Assembly: GCA_903884125.1 (NCBI GenBank)
Contig: CAISDR010000470.1
Location: 1-9,769, forward strand
Reading direction: 5' to 3'
From: an uncultured bacterium
GTDB taxonomy: Bacteria > Pseudomonadota > Alphaproteobacteria > CAISDR01
Length of the DNA: 9,769 bases
Made by a program: the position numbers and the translations under genes. Of this stretch, positions 1 to 6,016 are shown piece by piece (within the stretch, counting starts at the first letter, position 1; the number at the start of each line of letters is the position of its first letter). Under the pieces are notes generated by a model. That model was not told the origin of the DNA and searched no databases. It saw only the letters and a program-made list of their open reading frames with translations.

Positions 1-311
1 ATCTCGCCCGATTGCAGGGCGGTAAATCGATCCTTCGAGGTCAGCGACCGGAACGTGACTTTTTTACTGTCATTGAAAATGGCAGCTGCTACCGCCCGGC
101 AGACATCCGCATCCATGCCGACCCATGCCCCCTTGTCGTCAGGCACAGCAAAGCCCGGTGTCCCTTCGGATACGCCGCAGTTGACGCTGCCACGCGCCTT
201 GACCGCTTCCAGCGTTGATTGCGCCGCCTGGCCAACGCCAGGGGTCAGCGGCAGGACCAGCATACCTCCAAGCGCCAGATATCGAACAAAGCCTGCAAAG
301 GTCTGCGGCAT
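1..311 (-). CDS. aapJ: Amino-acid ABC transporter periplasmic binding protein, AapJ/BztA type (5' part only)
   Basis: This is the N-terminal ~103 residues of a periplasmic solute-binding protein that delivers L-amino acids to an ABC permease; the rest lies beyond position 1. The visible product has a signal peptide (hydrophobic run around residues 8-30, ending GVGQAA), then the block SVNCGVSEGTPGFAVPD, then WVGMDADVCRAVAAAIF, and ends in SLTSKDRFTALQSGE. These match the start of the general amino-acid-binding family as I know it. I chose ATG 311 because a purine-rich GGGGGA lies 5 nt upstream; an in-frame ATG at 329 would add six residues (MNWGIS) but has no Shine-Dalgarno. It is divergent from metC. 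Family assignment is strong; the exact substrate range and the symbol are inferred from family resemblance, since the permease genes are outside the window. Confidence 0.87.
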   Translation of the reverse strand, partial: MPQTFAGFVRYLALGGMLVLPLTPGVGQAAQSTLEAVKARGSVNCGVSEGTPGFAVPDDKGAWVGMDADVCRAVAAAIFNDSKKVTFRSLTSKDRFTALQSGE

Positions 312-471
312 TGAAATCCCCCAATTCATACGCCGACCCGGCGCATCAGTAAATTCGATTGCATAGATTGGGCAATTGTGGGCGCGTTGACAAGCACGCA
401 GCTTAATTGTTTGCCTGAGGCCCTGAAAATGGCAGGTTAAGGGCCTATCTGGCCAGGGGTTGTGACCAAGA
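312..471. promoter_or_regulatory. Divergent intergenic region between aapJ and metC
   Basis: These 160 bases separate two divergent starts and must hold the promoters of both genes. Toward metC there is a perfect -35-like TTGACA at 387-392, but no good TATAAT-like hexamer 16-18 nt downstream, so the promoter call is tentative. A small GC hairpin (CGCCG-ACC-CGGCG, 331-343) falls in the aapJ leader just before its GGGGGA ribosome-binding site. A second, longer inverted repeat lies close to metC and is listed separately. I looked for SAM-riboswitch-like conserved elements before metC and recognised none. Confidence 0.4.
418..446. repeat. Inverted repeat AGGCCCT-N15-AGGGCCT upstream of metC
   Basis: Two perfect 7-base arms (418-424 and 440-446) face each other across a 15-base spacer. 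The right arm ends 25 bases before the metC ATG. As DNA it could be an operator for a dimeric regulator; as RNA it could fold into a leader stem-loop. No T-run follows, so it is not an intrinsic terminator. The sequence shows the symmetry; any role is inference. Confidence 0.35.
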
Positions 472-1656
472 ATGAAACGCGAAACAAAATTGATCCATTT
501 AGGGCGGGCCGCGGCCAAAAAGCATGGCATCGTCAACGTTCCGGTCTATCGCGCCTCTACCGTCCTGTTTGACGGGGTGGCGGATATGGATTTGTCCAAC
601 CGCGATAAGTCCACCCGGCGCATGACCTATGGCCGCAGGGGTACGCCGACGCTGTGGGCCGTGCAGGATGCCTTTGCCGAGCTGCACGGGGCTGCTGGTG
701 CCGTTACTTGCCCGTCAGGTATTGCGGCGGTCGGGGTTGCCTGCCTGTCGGTGCTCAGATCCGGCGATCATGCCCTATTTGCGGATACCGTCTATGGACC
801 GACTCGAATCCTGGCCAAAGGCATCTTCTCCCGCATGGGTATCGATGTAAGCTATTACGATCCGATGATCGGGGCCGGGATAGAGGCGCTGATCCGGCCA
901 AATACCAAAGCCATCATCCTGGAAAGCCCCGGTTCCCAGACGTTTGAGGTGCAGGACGTTCCGGCCATAACCGCAATTGCCCGTGCGCGTAATATCAGCA
1001 CCGTCATCGACAATACCTGGGCAACCCCTCTGCTGTTTCAGCCGTTAAAACATGGGGTCGATATTGTGGTCGAAAGCGCGACCAAATTCATTTGCGGCCA
1101 TTCCGATTCCAATCTGGGGCTGATTGCATCAACCGCAGAAAAATGGGCCGATCTGCAAGCCTGCCATGGCGATCTGGGACAGACGGCCGGACCGGAAGAT
1201 GCCTATGTGGCGCAACGGGGCCTGAAGACCTTAAGCATCCGAATGGAACGTCATCAGGCCAGCGCGCTGAAAGTAGCCCGGTGGCTGGCCGCGCGCGAAG
1301 ATGTGTCTGCGGTTTTACACCCGGCCCTGCCCGACGCTGTCGGTCATGAATTCTGGCGGCGCGATTTCGAAGGATCATCCAGCCTGTTTGGGTTTATCGT
1401 GCCCGCGTGCAATCGTGCCGCCATTGGCACTATGATCGACGGGCTGGATCATTTCGGCATCGGCTATTCCTATGGTGGCTATGAAAGCCTGGCCCTGCCC
1501 CAGGACCCCCGTAGCGGGCGCACCGCCACCAAATGGGAAAATCCCGGCCAACTGATCCGCCTGCATATCGGACTGGAAGATACTGACGACCTGATTGCGG
1601 ATCTGGATGCCGGAATTGCCCGCCTAGGTGCTGCTCGGGCTGCATCCGGCGCATAG
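472..1656 (+). CDS. metC: Cystathionine beta-lyase (PLP-dependent, Cys/Met metabolism family)
   Basis: The 394-residue product belongs to the Cys/Met-metabolism PLP family (aspartate aminotransferase fold) and is of normal length. Cystathionine beta-lyase cleaves L-cystathionine to homocysteine, pyruvate and ammonia in the cytoplasm, the penultimate step of methionine synthesis by transsulfuration. Visible family features are YGRRGTPT near residues 53-60 (Tyr/Arg that reach the neighbouring subunit's cofactor), VYGPT near 107-111, the PLP-nitrogen Asp180 in VIDNTW, and the Schiff-base Lys205 in SATKFICGHSD. The family also includes gamma-lyases and gamma-synthases; overall resemblance to alphaproteobacterial MetC and the position next to aapJ favour beta-lyase, but the reaction is not proven by sequence. 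ATG 472 has only a weak AGGGG about 10 nt upstream; the one in-frame upstream alternative, TTG 460, is followed at once by a stop. The 3' end overlaps zur on the other strand by 33 bp. Confidence 0.9.
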   Translation: MKRETKLIHLGRAAAKKHGIVNVPVYRASTVLFDGVADMDLSNRDKSTRRMTYGRRGTPTLWAVQDAFAELHGAAGAVTCPSGIAAVGVACLSVLRSGDHALFADTVYGPTRILAKGIFSRMGIDVSYYDPMIGAGIEALIRPNTKAIILESPGSQTFEVQDVPAITAIARARNISTVIDNTWATPLLFQPLKHGVDIVVESATKFICGHSDSNLGLIASTAEKWADLQACHGDLGQTAGPEDAYVAQRGLKTLSIRMERHQASALKVARWLAAREDVSAVLHPALPDAVGHEFWRRDFEGSSSLFGFIVPACNRAAIGTMIDGLDHFGIGYSYGGYESLALPQDPRSGRTATKWENPGQLIRLHIGLEDTDDLIADLDAGIARLGAARAASGA

Positions 1657-2121
1657 GCCGGAAATTTCGACCATGCGCCGTTCGGGCTGGAAATGGTAAT
1701 GGGCGGCCACCCCATCCAGTGCGTGATCGGCGCGTGTATCATGCACTTCGGTCACAACGCGGCACTGACGGCAGATCAGGAACAAGGTGGCATGCCCGCC
1801 TTTACCGGCACCGACACCGCTGTCGCGCATATCCGGCTCGGGACAGCCGATAAAAGCATTCAGACTTTCAAGCCGGTGCACCAGCCCATGGTCAAGCAGG
1901 AAATCCAGCGCCCGGTAAACCGTTGGCGGCGCAGCCTTCAGGCCATCCTCGCGCAGCTTTTCCAGTATTTCATAGGCACCGACCGGCTGATGGCCCGACC
2001 AGACCAGTTCCAGCACACGTCGCCGCTGCGCTGTCAGGCGGGTGCCGCGTGCCTGACAGACCTGATCGGCCCGCACCAGCGCATCGAGCACACAATGATC
2101 ATGGGCATGGGTGGTGGTCAT
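1624..2121 (-). CDS. zur: Zinc uptake regulator Zur (Fur family)
   Basis: The 165-residue product is a Fur-family metalloregulator: an N-terminal winged helix (RLTAQRRRVLELV, then PPTVYRALDFLL at about 65-76 as the recognition region) and a C-terminal metal-binding dimer domain. Zur repressors bind operators when loaded with zinc and shut off zinc uptake. The structural zinc site is present as C117/C120 and C157/C160. The regulatory site of E. coli Zur (H77, C88, H96, E111) aligns to H82, C93, H110 and E125 with matching spacing except for a longer loop between C93 and H110. That match separates it from Fur, Mur and PerR. The start is uncertain: ATG 2121 gives the family's usual N-terminus, while in-frame ATGs at 2145 and 2148 would add 8-9 residues; none has a clear Shine-Dalgarno. 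The N-terminus is His-rich (THAHDH). The last 11 codons overlap metC antisense. Confidence 0.9.
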   Translation of the reverse strand: MTTTHAHDHCVLDALVRADQVCQARGTRLTAQRRRVLELVWSGHQPVGAYEILEKLREDGLKAAPPTVYRALDFLLDHGLVHRLESLNAFIGCPEPDMRDSGVGAGKGGHATLFLICRQCRVVTEVHDTRADHALDGVAAHYHFQPERRMVEISGLCAGCSPSST

Positions 2122-2201
2122 GGGCAAACCGGGTTGTGTCAACATCATTGGTGCATCATATAGGGACTTTGGGGCAGAGTTTAAGCCCTGTTTCGATAGG
2201 A

Positions 2202-2606
2202 ATGCCTGTGGCTGATACTTTTCCAAATCCTGCGCTGCTGAACGCCCTGAAGCTTAATGACGACGGGCTGATACCCGTAATTGCCCAGGATCATGCCAAT
2301 GGCACGGTGCTGATGATGGCATGGATGAACAAACTGGCATTGGCCGAGACGATAACCAGCGGCCAGATGGTCTATTGGTCCAGGTCTCGAAACGCATTGT
2401 GGCGCAAGGGGGAAACATCCGGCCAGACCCAGCGCGTCATTGAACTCAGGATCGATTGCGATGGTGATACATTACTGGCGGTCGTCGAACAGACCGGCGT
2501 TGCCTGTCACACCGGGCGATACAACTGCTTTTATCGCGCGATCGACACTGACGGTCTGCGCGAAATTGAAATGGTGAAAATTGATCCGGATAAACTCTAC
2601 CGCTAG
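2202..2606 (+). CDS. hisI: Phosphoribosyl-AMP cyclohydrolase (HisI, monofunctional)
   Basis: HisI opens the adenine ring of phosphoribosyl-AMP, the third step of histidine synthesis, in the cytoplasm, and needs zinc and magnesium. The 134-residue product is the cyclohydrolase domain alone; no HisE domain is fused to it, as is usual in alphaproteobacteria. The Mg-binding DCDGD (Asp85, Asp87, Asp89) and the three zinc cysteines C86, C102 and C109 keep the family's 16- and 7-residue spacing; other hallmarks are MMAWMN near 38-43, YWSRSR near 58-63 and WRKGETSG near 67-74. The start is open: AGGA abuts ATG 2202 directly (no spacing) but sits an ideal 6 nt before an in-frame GTG at 2208, which would give 132 residues. 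It is divergent from zur and ends 11 bp before the convergent SEL1-repeat gene. Confidence 0.95.
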   Translation: MPVADTFPNPALLNALKLNDDGLIPVIAQDHANGTVLMMAWMNKLALAETITSGQMVYWSRSRNALWRKGETSGQTQRVIELRIDCDGDTLLAVVEQTGVACHTGRYNCFYRAIDTDGLREIEMVKIDPDKLYR

Positions 2607-2617
2607 CCGCGCGGAAA

Positions 2618-3214
2618 TTATCTGGCGCTTTCAACTGATTTGAAATCGCGCGCCAGATCCAGTGCCCGATGCATCTCATCAGGCTTTAATCGCTCTGCCA
2701 GTTCACTCAGCGGACCTTGAACAATCGGGTCCAGGCCCCGATCAAACGCAAGCGTGTACCATTTGAATGCCTGCACCACGTCAGCCTTTATTCCTTCACC
2801 GTTTTCCAGCATGGCGCCAATATTGAACATCGCCGCTGGTACGCCGCGCTCGGCCGCCTGCAGATAATATTTTGCGGCCTGCGGGCGTGATTTGGGCACT
2901 CCCCAGCCATTGTCCAGCAAAGTCGCGTATTCAAACTGGGCCTGGGCGTGACCGCCAATAGCGGCAGGTTTCAGGTAGTGTGCCGCCTTGTCGAAATTAC
3001 GGCCAATAGCCGTCCCGTCGCTATACAGCCTGCCCAGGCGATAGCCGGATTCCAGGTCCCCAGCTTTTGCACCTTTAGCCCAGGCATCAGCTGCTTCCTG
3101 ATATCGGCCCTTGCGGAAAAGTTCCTGGGCTATTTCACCGAAATCGGGCATCGCAGCACCAATCAATGAAACCGTTAACACCAAGAACAGCATACAGTTT
3201 GACCAGCGCTTCAT
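2618..3214 (-). CDS. Secreted SEL1-repeat (TPR-like) protein, coupled to lpxB
   Basis: The 198-residue product has an apparent signal peptide (MKRWSNC, then a hydrophobic core to about residue 21) and should be exported; no lipobox Cys is present. It then carries three 36-residue SEL1-like repeats, at about 41-76, 77-112 and 113-148, each starting AA/AxxY or AAxxW and carrying the YxLGxLYxxG-type pattern, plus a half repeat (AFKWYTLAFDRG). SEL1 repeats are helical scaffolds for protein-protein contact; no enzymatic motif is visible and I do not know a specific function. ATG 3214 overlaps the lpxB stop as ATGA and has GGAG 7 nt upstream, so translation is coupled to lpxB; an upstream in-frame TTG at 3229 is less likely. 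It is the last gene of the operon. A role in envelope biogenesis is inferred from location and export only. Confidence 0.85.
   Translation of the reverse strand: MKRWSNCMLFLVLTVSLIGAAMPDFGEIAQELFRKGRYQEAADAWAKGAKAGDLESGYRLGRLYSDGTAIGRNFDKAAHYLKPAAIGGHAQAQFEYATLLDNGWGVPKSRPQAAKYYLQAAERGVPAAMFNIGAMLENGEGIKADVVQAFKWYTLAFDRGLDPIVQGPLSELAERLKPDEMHRALDLARDFKSVESAR
2620..2658. terminator. Bulged 15-bp hairpin at the convergent ends of hisI and the lpx operon
   Basis: On the plus strand ATCTGGCGC (2620-2628) pairs with GCGCCAGAT (2650-2658), and directly inside it TTTCAA (2629-2634) pairs with TTGAAA (2640-2645). This leaves a 5-nt loop and one 4-nt bulge. It begins 14 nt after the hisI stop and coincides with the last codons of the leftward SEL1-repeat gene, so it sits where both transcripts should end. 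There is no real T-run on either side (only AATTT on the minus strand), so it may be a 3'-end stabilising or Rho-assisted element rather than a classical intrinsic terminator. Confidence 0.5.
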
Positions 3215-4371
3215 ATAGCATCTCCGCAACCGCGTCCTGCGACTTTCATCACGACATGCGCGGCGCGCATGGCTGGCGGTTCGCCGCCACGCCCAAGGCG
3301 GGCCAAAACCATGCCCAGATCCGCAATCTGGCGTGCACGAATATTATCATCTTCCATAATGCAGATCACGGCATCGGCGAGATTTTGCGGTGTTGCCCGA
3401 TCCTGAAGTAATTCAGGCACCACCGCACGTTCCAGCACCAGATTTGGCAGCGCTGCATATTCAACCTTGACCACCTGCCGCACAATGGCGGCTGTCAGTG
3501 CCGAAACGCGATAGGTGACCACCATAGGCAATTCCGCCGCAGCCAGTTCCAGTGTCACCGTACCGGATGCGGTCAGTGCCGCATTTGCGGATTCAAACAG
3601 CCCGACACGTTCAGCACCTTCGGCAACAATCGCACGTACATCCCATCGTTTCACTGCATCGCTAACGATTGGTGCAACCGTACCCAATGTTGGCACCACT
3701 ACCACCAGTTCCGGGTAATAGCGTGCCAGAATATGCATGGTCTTTTCAAAGATCGGTAGAAGATAGCGTACCTCGCCGCGACGGCTGCCGGGCAGAACAC
3801 ATAATACCGGGGCGCTGGTTGGAATCCGGTGCCGGACGCGAAACGCCTGACCGTCTGCATTGCTGCGTTTATGCGCCGCAATTGGATGACCGACAAACGT
3901 GGTCGCCAGACCATGTGCCTCGAAAAACGGCGGTTCAAAAGGCAACAGCGCCATCAGATGGTCAAGATAACCTGCCATCGCCTTTGCTCGCCACGCCTTC
4001 CATGCCCATACCTGCGGTGCTGCATAGTGAATCAGCTTAACGCCGGGCAGACGTCGGCGCAGTCGCTCGGCAACCTCCAGCGAGAAACTGGGACTGTCGA
4101 TGGTGACCACCACATCCGGCTTGAACGCAATTGCATGACGCACCGCTTCCTGAACCCGCCGCCAGACCATCGGAATTTTCGGCACGGCTTCGACTATGCC
4201 AACGATTGCCAGTTCAGATGGATCGAACAGGCTTTGCAACCCCTGTGCTGCCATTGCCTGCCCACCGACACCGGCAACCTCTATTTCGCCACACTGGCGC
4301 AGGGCCGCGATCAGATCCGCGCCCAGATGATCGCCCGATGGTTCACCTGCAACCAGATAAACCCGCAACAT
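3211..4371 (-). CDS. lpxB: Lipid-A-disaccharide synthase LpxB
   Basis: LpxB (glycosyltransferase family GT19) joins 2,3-diacylglucosamine-1-phosphate (lipid X) to UDP-2,3-diacylglucosamine, giving the disaccharide-1-phosphate backbone of lipid A at the inner face of the cytoplasmic membrane. The 386-residue length is normal. Visible family blocks are AGEPSGDHLGA (8-18), PQVWAWK (119-125), VGHPIA (160-165), LPGSRRGEV (193-201) and TASGTVTLELA (267-277). Residues matching E. coli D98 and R201 are present as D92 and R197. One oddity: the DxPDF motif reads DSPSF, with Ser95 in place of the second Asp. ATG 4371 is chosen because AGGAGG lies 6 nt upstream; it shares one base with the lpxI stop (TGATG). 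GTG 4374 is the alternative. Downstream it is coupled to the SEL1-repeat gene. Confidence 0.97.
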   Translation of the reverse strand: MLRVYLVAGEPSGDHLGADLIAALRQCGEIEVAGVGGQAMAAQGLQSLFDPSELAIVGIVEAVPKIPMVWRRVQEAVRHAIAFKPDVVVTIDSPSFSLEVAERLRRRLPGVKLIHYAAPQVWAWKAWRAKAMAGYLDHLMALLPFEPPFFEAHGLATTFVGHPIAAHKRSNADGQAFRVRHRIPTSAPVLCVLPGSRRGEVRYLLPIFEKTMHILARYYPELVVVVPTLGTVAPIVSDAVKRWDVRAIVAEGAERVGLFESANAALTASGTVTLELAAAELPMVVTYRVSALTAAIVRQVVKVEYAALPNLVLERAVVPELLQDRATPQNLADAVICIMEDDNIRARQIADLGMVLARLGRGGEPPAMRAAHVVMKVAGRGCGDAI

Positions 4372-5225
4372 CACGCCCCTCCTGTCGAGATGACGAAAAG
4401 TCCGAACCGATCTGCGGCTGCAATCACAGCGTCGCGATCAATAATCAGACTGCCACCTGCTTCAACCGCAATACCTGAAAGTCCGGCTTTGTCCGCGTGC
4501 GCCACCGTATCAGGACCAATCGCTGGCAGATCAACCCGTCGCTCCTGCGTAGGCTTTGCGCATTTCACGAGAACCCCCCGCCGACGGGATTGGGCACCAC
4601 GAATGGCATCTGGCAATTGCGCAACCCGCATCAGCATGGCATCGGTGCCTTCGGCAGCTTCTGCCGCCAGAACAAGTCCATCAGCGACAACAACGCCCTG
4701 TCCGATATCCAACGCACCCAGCGCTCGGGCAACCTGAAAGCCTTTTTCGATGTCGATCAAATCAACGGCGCTTGGCGCACGCACGGTCCATTGTGCGCTT
4801 ACCGGCACCAGTTCCTGCATGATCATTTCAGGTGGAATAATCTTTATTCCTCGGCTTTCGAAAATTTTGACAACAGCTGATATCAGCGCATCATCGCCGC
4901 GCGCAGCTGCTGCCAGAATGGCGGGCAGCATCAGCATGCCGGTTGCATCGGGCCGCAGTTTCGAAAAATCCGGTCGATGGATTTTACCGGCCATTACCAG
5001 TTCGCCAATGGCCAGCTTTTTCATAAGGTCCATCAGCACACCCACCTGTGCAAAATTCAGCACATGGGTATCAAATCCAGAAAATGCCTCTGCCAATAAC
5101 GGATCAAATACAAAGACACTGATCCGCCGGCCCTGGGCACGCGCCGCCTGTGCCAGCAATTGCGGCAGCCGTCCACTTCCTGCGATTAACGCCAGCGATG
5201 GCAGGCTAGCCGTATCAGGCAACAC
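4371..5225 (-). CDS. lpxI: UDP-2,3-diacylglucosamine pyrophosphatase LpxI
   Basis: LpxI hydrolyses UDP-2,3-diacylglucosamine to lipid X and UMP, replacing the LpxH of gammaproteobacteria. From GTG 5225 the product is 284 residues, close to the Caulobacter enzyme (about 283). Visible family blocks are LALIAGSGRLP at the N-terminus, MAGKIHRPDF, ARGDDALI, LDIGQGVVV, AEGTDAMLMR and RRVDLPAIGPDT. From my memory of the Caulobacter sequence its catalytic D225 lies in RVDLP, which corresponds to D232 here. The start is uncertain: GTG 5264 would add 13 residues and deepen the overlap with lpxA from 11 to 50 nt; neither has a Shine-Dalgarno, and the Caulobacter protein begins very near LIAGGG, favouring the shorter form. 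It sits between lpxA and lpxB, which supply the substrate and use the product. Confidence 0.95.
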   Translation of the reverse strand: MLPDTASLPSLALIAGSGRLPQLLAQAARAQGRRISVFVFDPLLAEAFSGFDTHVLNFAQVGVLMDLMKKLAIGELVMAGKIHRPDFSKLRPDATGMLMLPAILAAAARGDDALISAVVKIFESRGIKIIPPEMIMQELVPVSAQWTVRAPSAVDLIDIEKGFQVARALGALDIGQGVVVADGLVLAAEAAEGTDAMLMRVAQLPDAIRGAQSRRRGVLVKCAKPTQERRVDLPAIGPDTVAHADKAGLSGIAVEAGGSLIIDRDAVIAAADRFGLFVISTGGA

Positions 5226-6015
5226 GGTCTTGCTGCGGCGTGCATAAGCCGCGCTGGCTGTCACCGCGAATGAAGGTGATGATCTCCATCACTTCGGGAA
5301 CTTCCGCGTAAAGCTCGGCGGCGTCTTCAACCCGTTCTGCCAACGTACCTTCTTCGGCAAAAAGCACGCGGAAAGCGGTGCGCATCTGATGAATACGCTC
5401 GCGGGTAAAGCCCCGGCGTTTCAGCCCGATAATATTCAGACCGACCAGATGCGCGCGATTGCCGGTAACCGATCCATAAGGAATGATGTCGCTTTCAACA
5501 CCGGTCATGCCACCGACCATGGCGTGTTTGCCAACCCGCACACGCTGATGAACCGCCGACGATCCACCCAGGATCGCGAAATCATCCACATGCACATGAC
5601 CACCGATCACCGCGTGATTGATAAAGATCACGTTGTTGCCGATCACACTGTCATGGGCCACATGACTGCCCACCATGAAAAACCCATCATTGCCGACAAT
5701 GGTTTTGCCAACACCAACCGACGTGCCGGGATGCATGGTCACATGTTCGCGGATCAGATTGCGTTCGCCGATGATCAGTTCAACATCCTCGCCCTTGAAC
5801 GCTGTATGCTGGGGTTCACCGCCGATAACGGCAAACGGAAACAGTCGGCTGTCGCGGCCAATTGACGTGCGCCCCTGAACAACCACATGGCTGTCCAAGA
5901 CCACACCGGCAGCAAGGCGCACATGCGGACCAATGACGCAAAAGGGGCCAATTTTCACATCGCTAGCCAGTTCAGCACCGTGATCGACAATGGCGGTTGG
6001 GTGTATGTTTGTCAT
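5215..6015 (-). CDS. lpxA: UDP-N-acetylglucosamine O-acyltransferase LpxA
   Basis: LpxA transfers an (R)-3-hydroxyacyl chain from ACP to the 3-OH of UDP-GlcNAc, the first step of lipid A synthesis, as a cytoplasmic trimer. The 266-residue product has the left-handed beta-helix hexapeptide repeats over about residues 1-190 and the helical C-terminal domain with the hallmark GLKRRGFTRE (197-206). The catalytic His is H121 in SHVAHD (E. coli H125), with H118 and H156 matching E. coli H122 and H160. The hydrocarbon-ruler position (E. coli G173) is G169, which in known enzymes admits a long acyl chain. ATG 6015 starts one base after the fabZ stop (TAAAATG) without a Shine-Dalgarno, suggesting translational coupling. 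The 3' end overlaps lpxI. The family is certain; the acyl-length statement is inference. Confidence 0.97.
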   Translation of the reverse strand: MTNIHPTAIVDHGAELASDVKIGPFCVIGPHVRLAAGVVLDSHVVVQGRTSIGRDSRLFPFAVIGGEPQHTAFKGEDVELIIGERNLIREHVTMHPGTSVGVGKTIVGNDGFFMVGSHVAHDSVIGNNVIFINHAVIGGHVHVDDFAILGGSSAVHQRVRVGKHAMVGGMTGVESDIIPYGSVTGNRAHLVGLNIIGLKRRGFTRERIHQMRTAFRVLFAEEGTLAERVEDAAELYAEVPEVMEIITFIRGDSQRGLCTPQQDRVA

Positions 6016-6016
6016 T

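Noticed and set aside
330..471. A SAM-binding riboswitch upstream of metC
   Set aside because: Alphaproteobacterial methionine genes can carry SAM-II type elements, but I could not align the conserved core or pseudoknot to this leader. Only a simple inverted repeat is present.
1605..1647. Nested short inverted repeats (GGATGC/GCATCC around GCCCG/CGGGC) at the metC/zur ends as a terminator
   Set aside because: Arms are only 5-6 bp with a strongly asymmetric internal loop, a 13-nt hairpin loop and no T-run. This is within chance expectation for GC-rich coding sequence.
1693..2163. A 156-codon open frame on the plus strand opposite zur
   Set aside because: It is fully antisense to zur, whose metal ligands and DNA-binding motif are clear. 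Nothing recognisable is encoded.
2122..2201. A Zur operator in the zur-hisI gap
   Set aside because: I looked for an AT-rich palindrome of the TGTTATA type. Only 4-bp symmetries such as AACC-G-GGTT were found, too short to call.
3829..4737. A 302-codon open frame on the plus strand across the lpxB/lpxI boundary
   Set aside because: It lies wholly antisense to two clearly recognised genes. Its translation is rich in Arg, Ser, Ala and Cys with no recognisable domain, as expected from a shadow of coding sequence.
5389..5865. A 158-codon His/Met/Asp-rich open frame on the plus strand opposite lpxA
   Set aside because: It looks at first like a metal-binding protein, but the His and Asp residues are the antisense of the LpxA hexapeptide repeats. 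It is a shadow frame.
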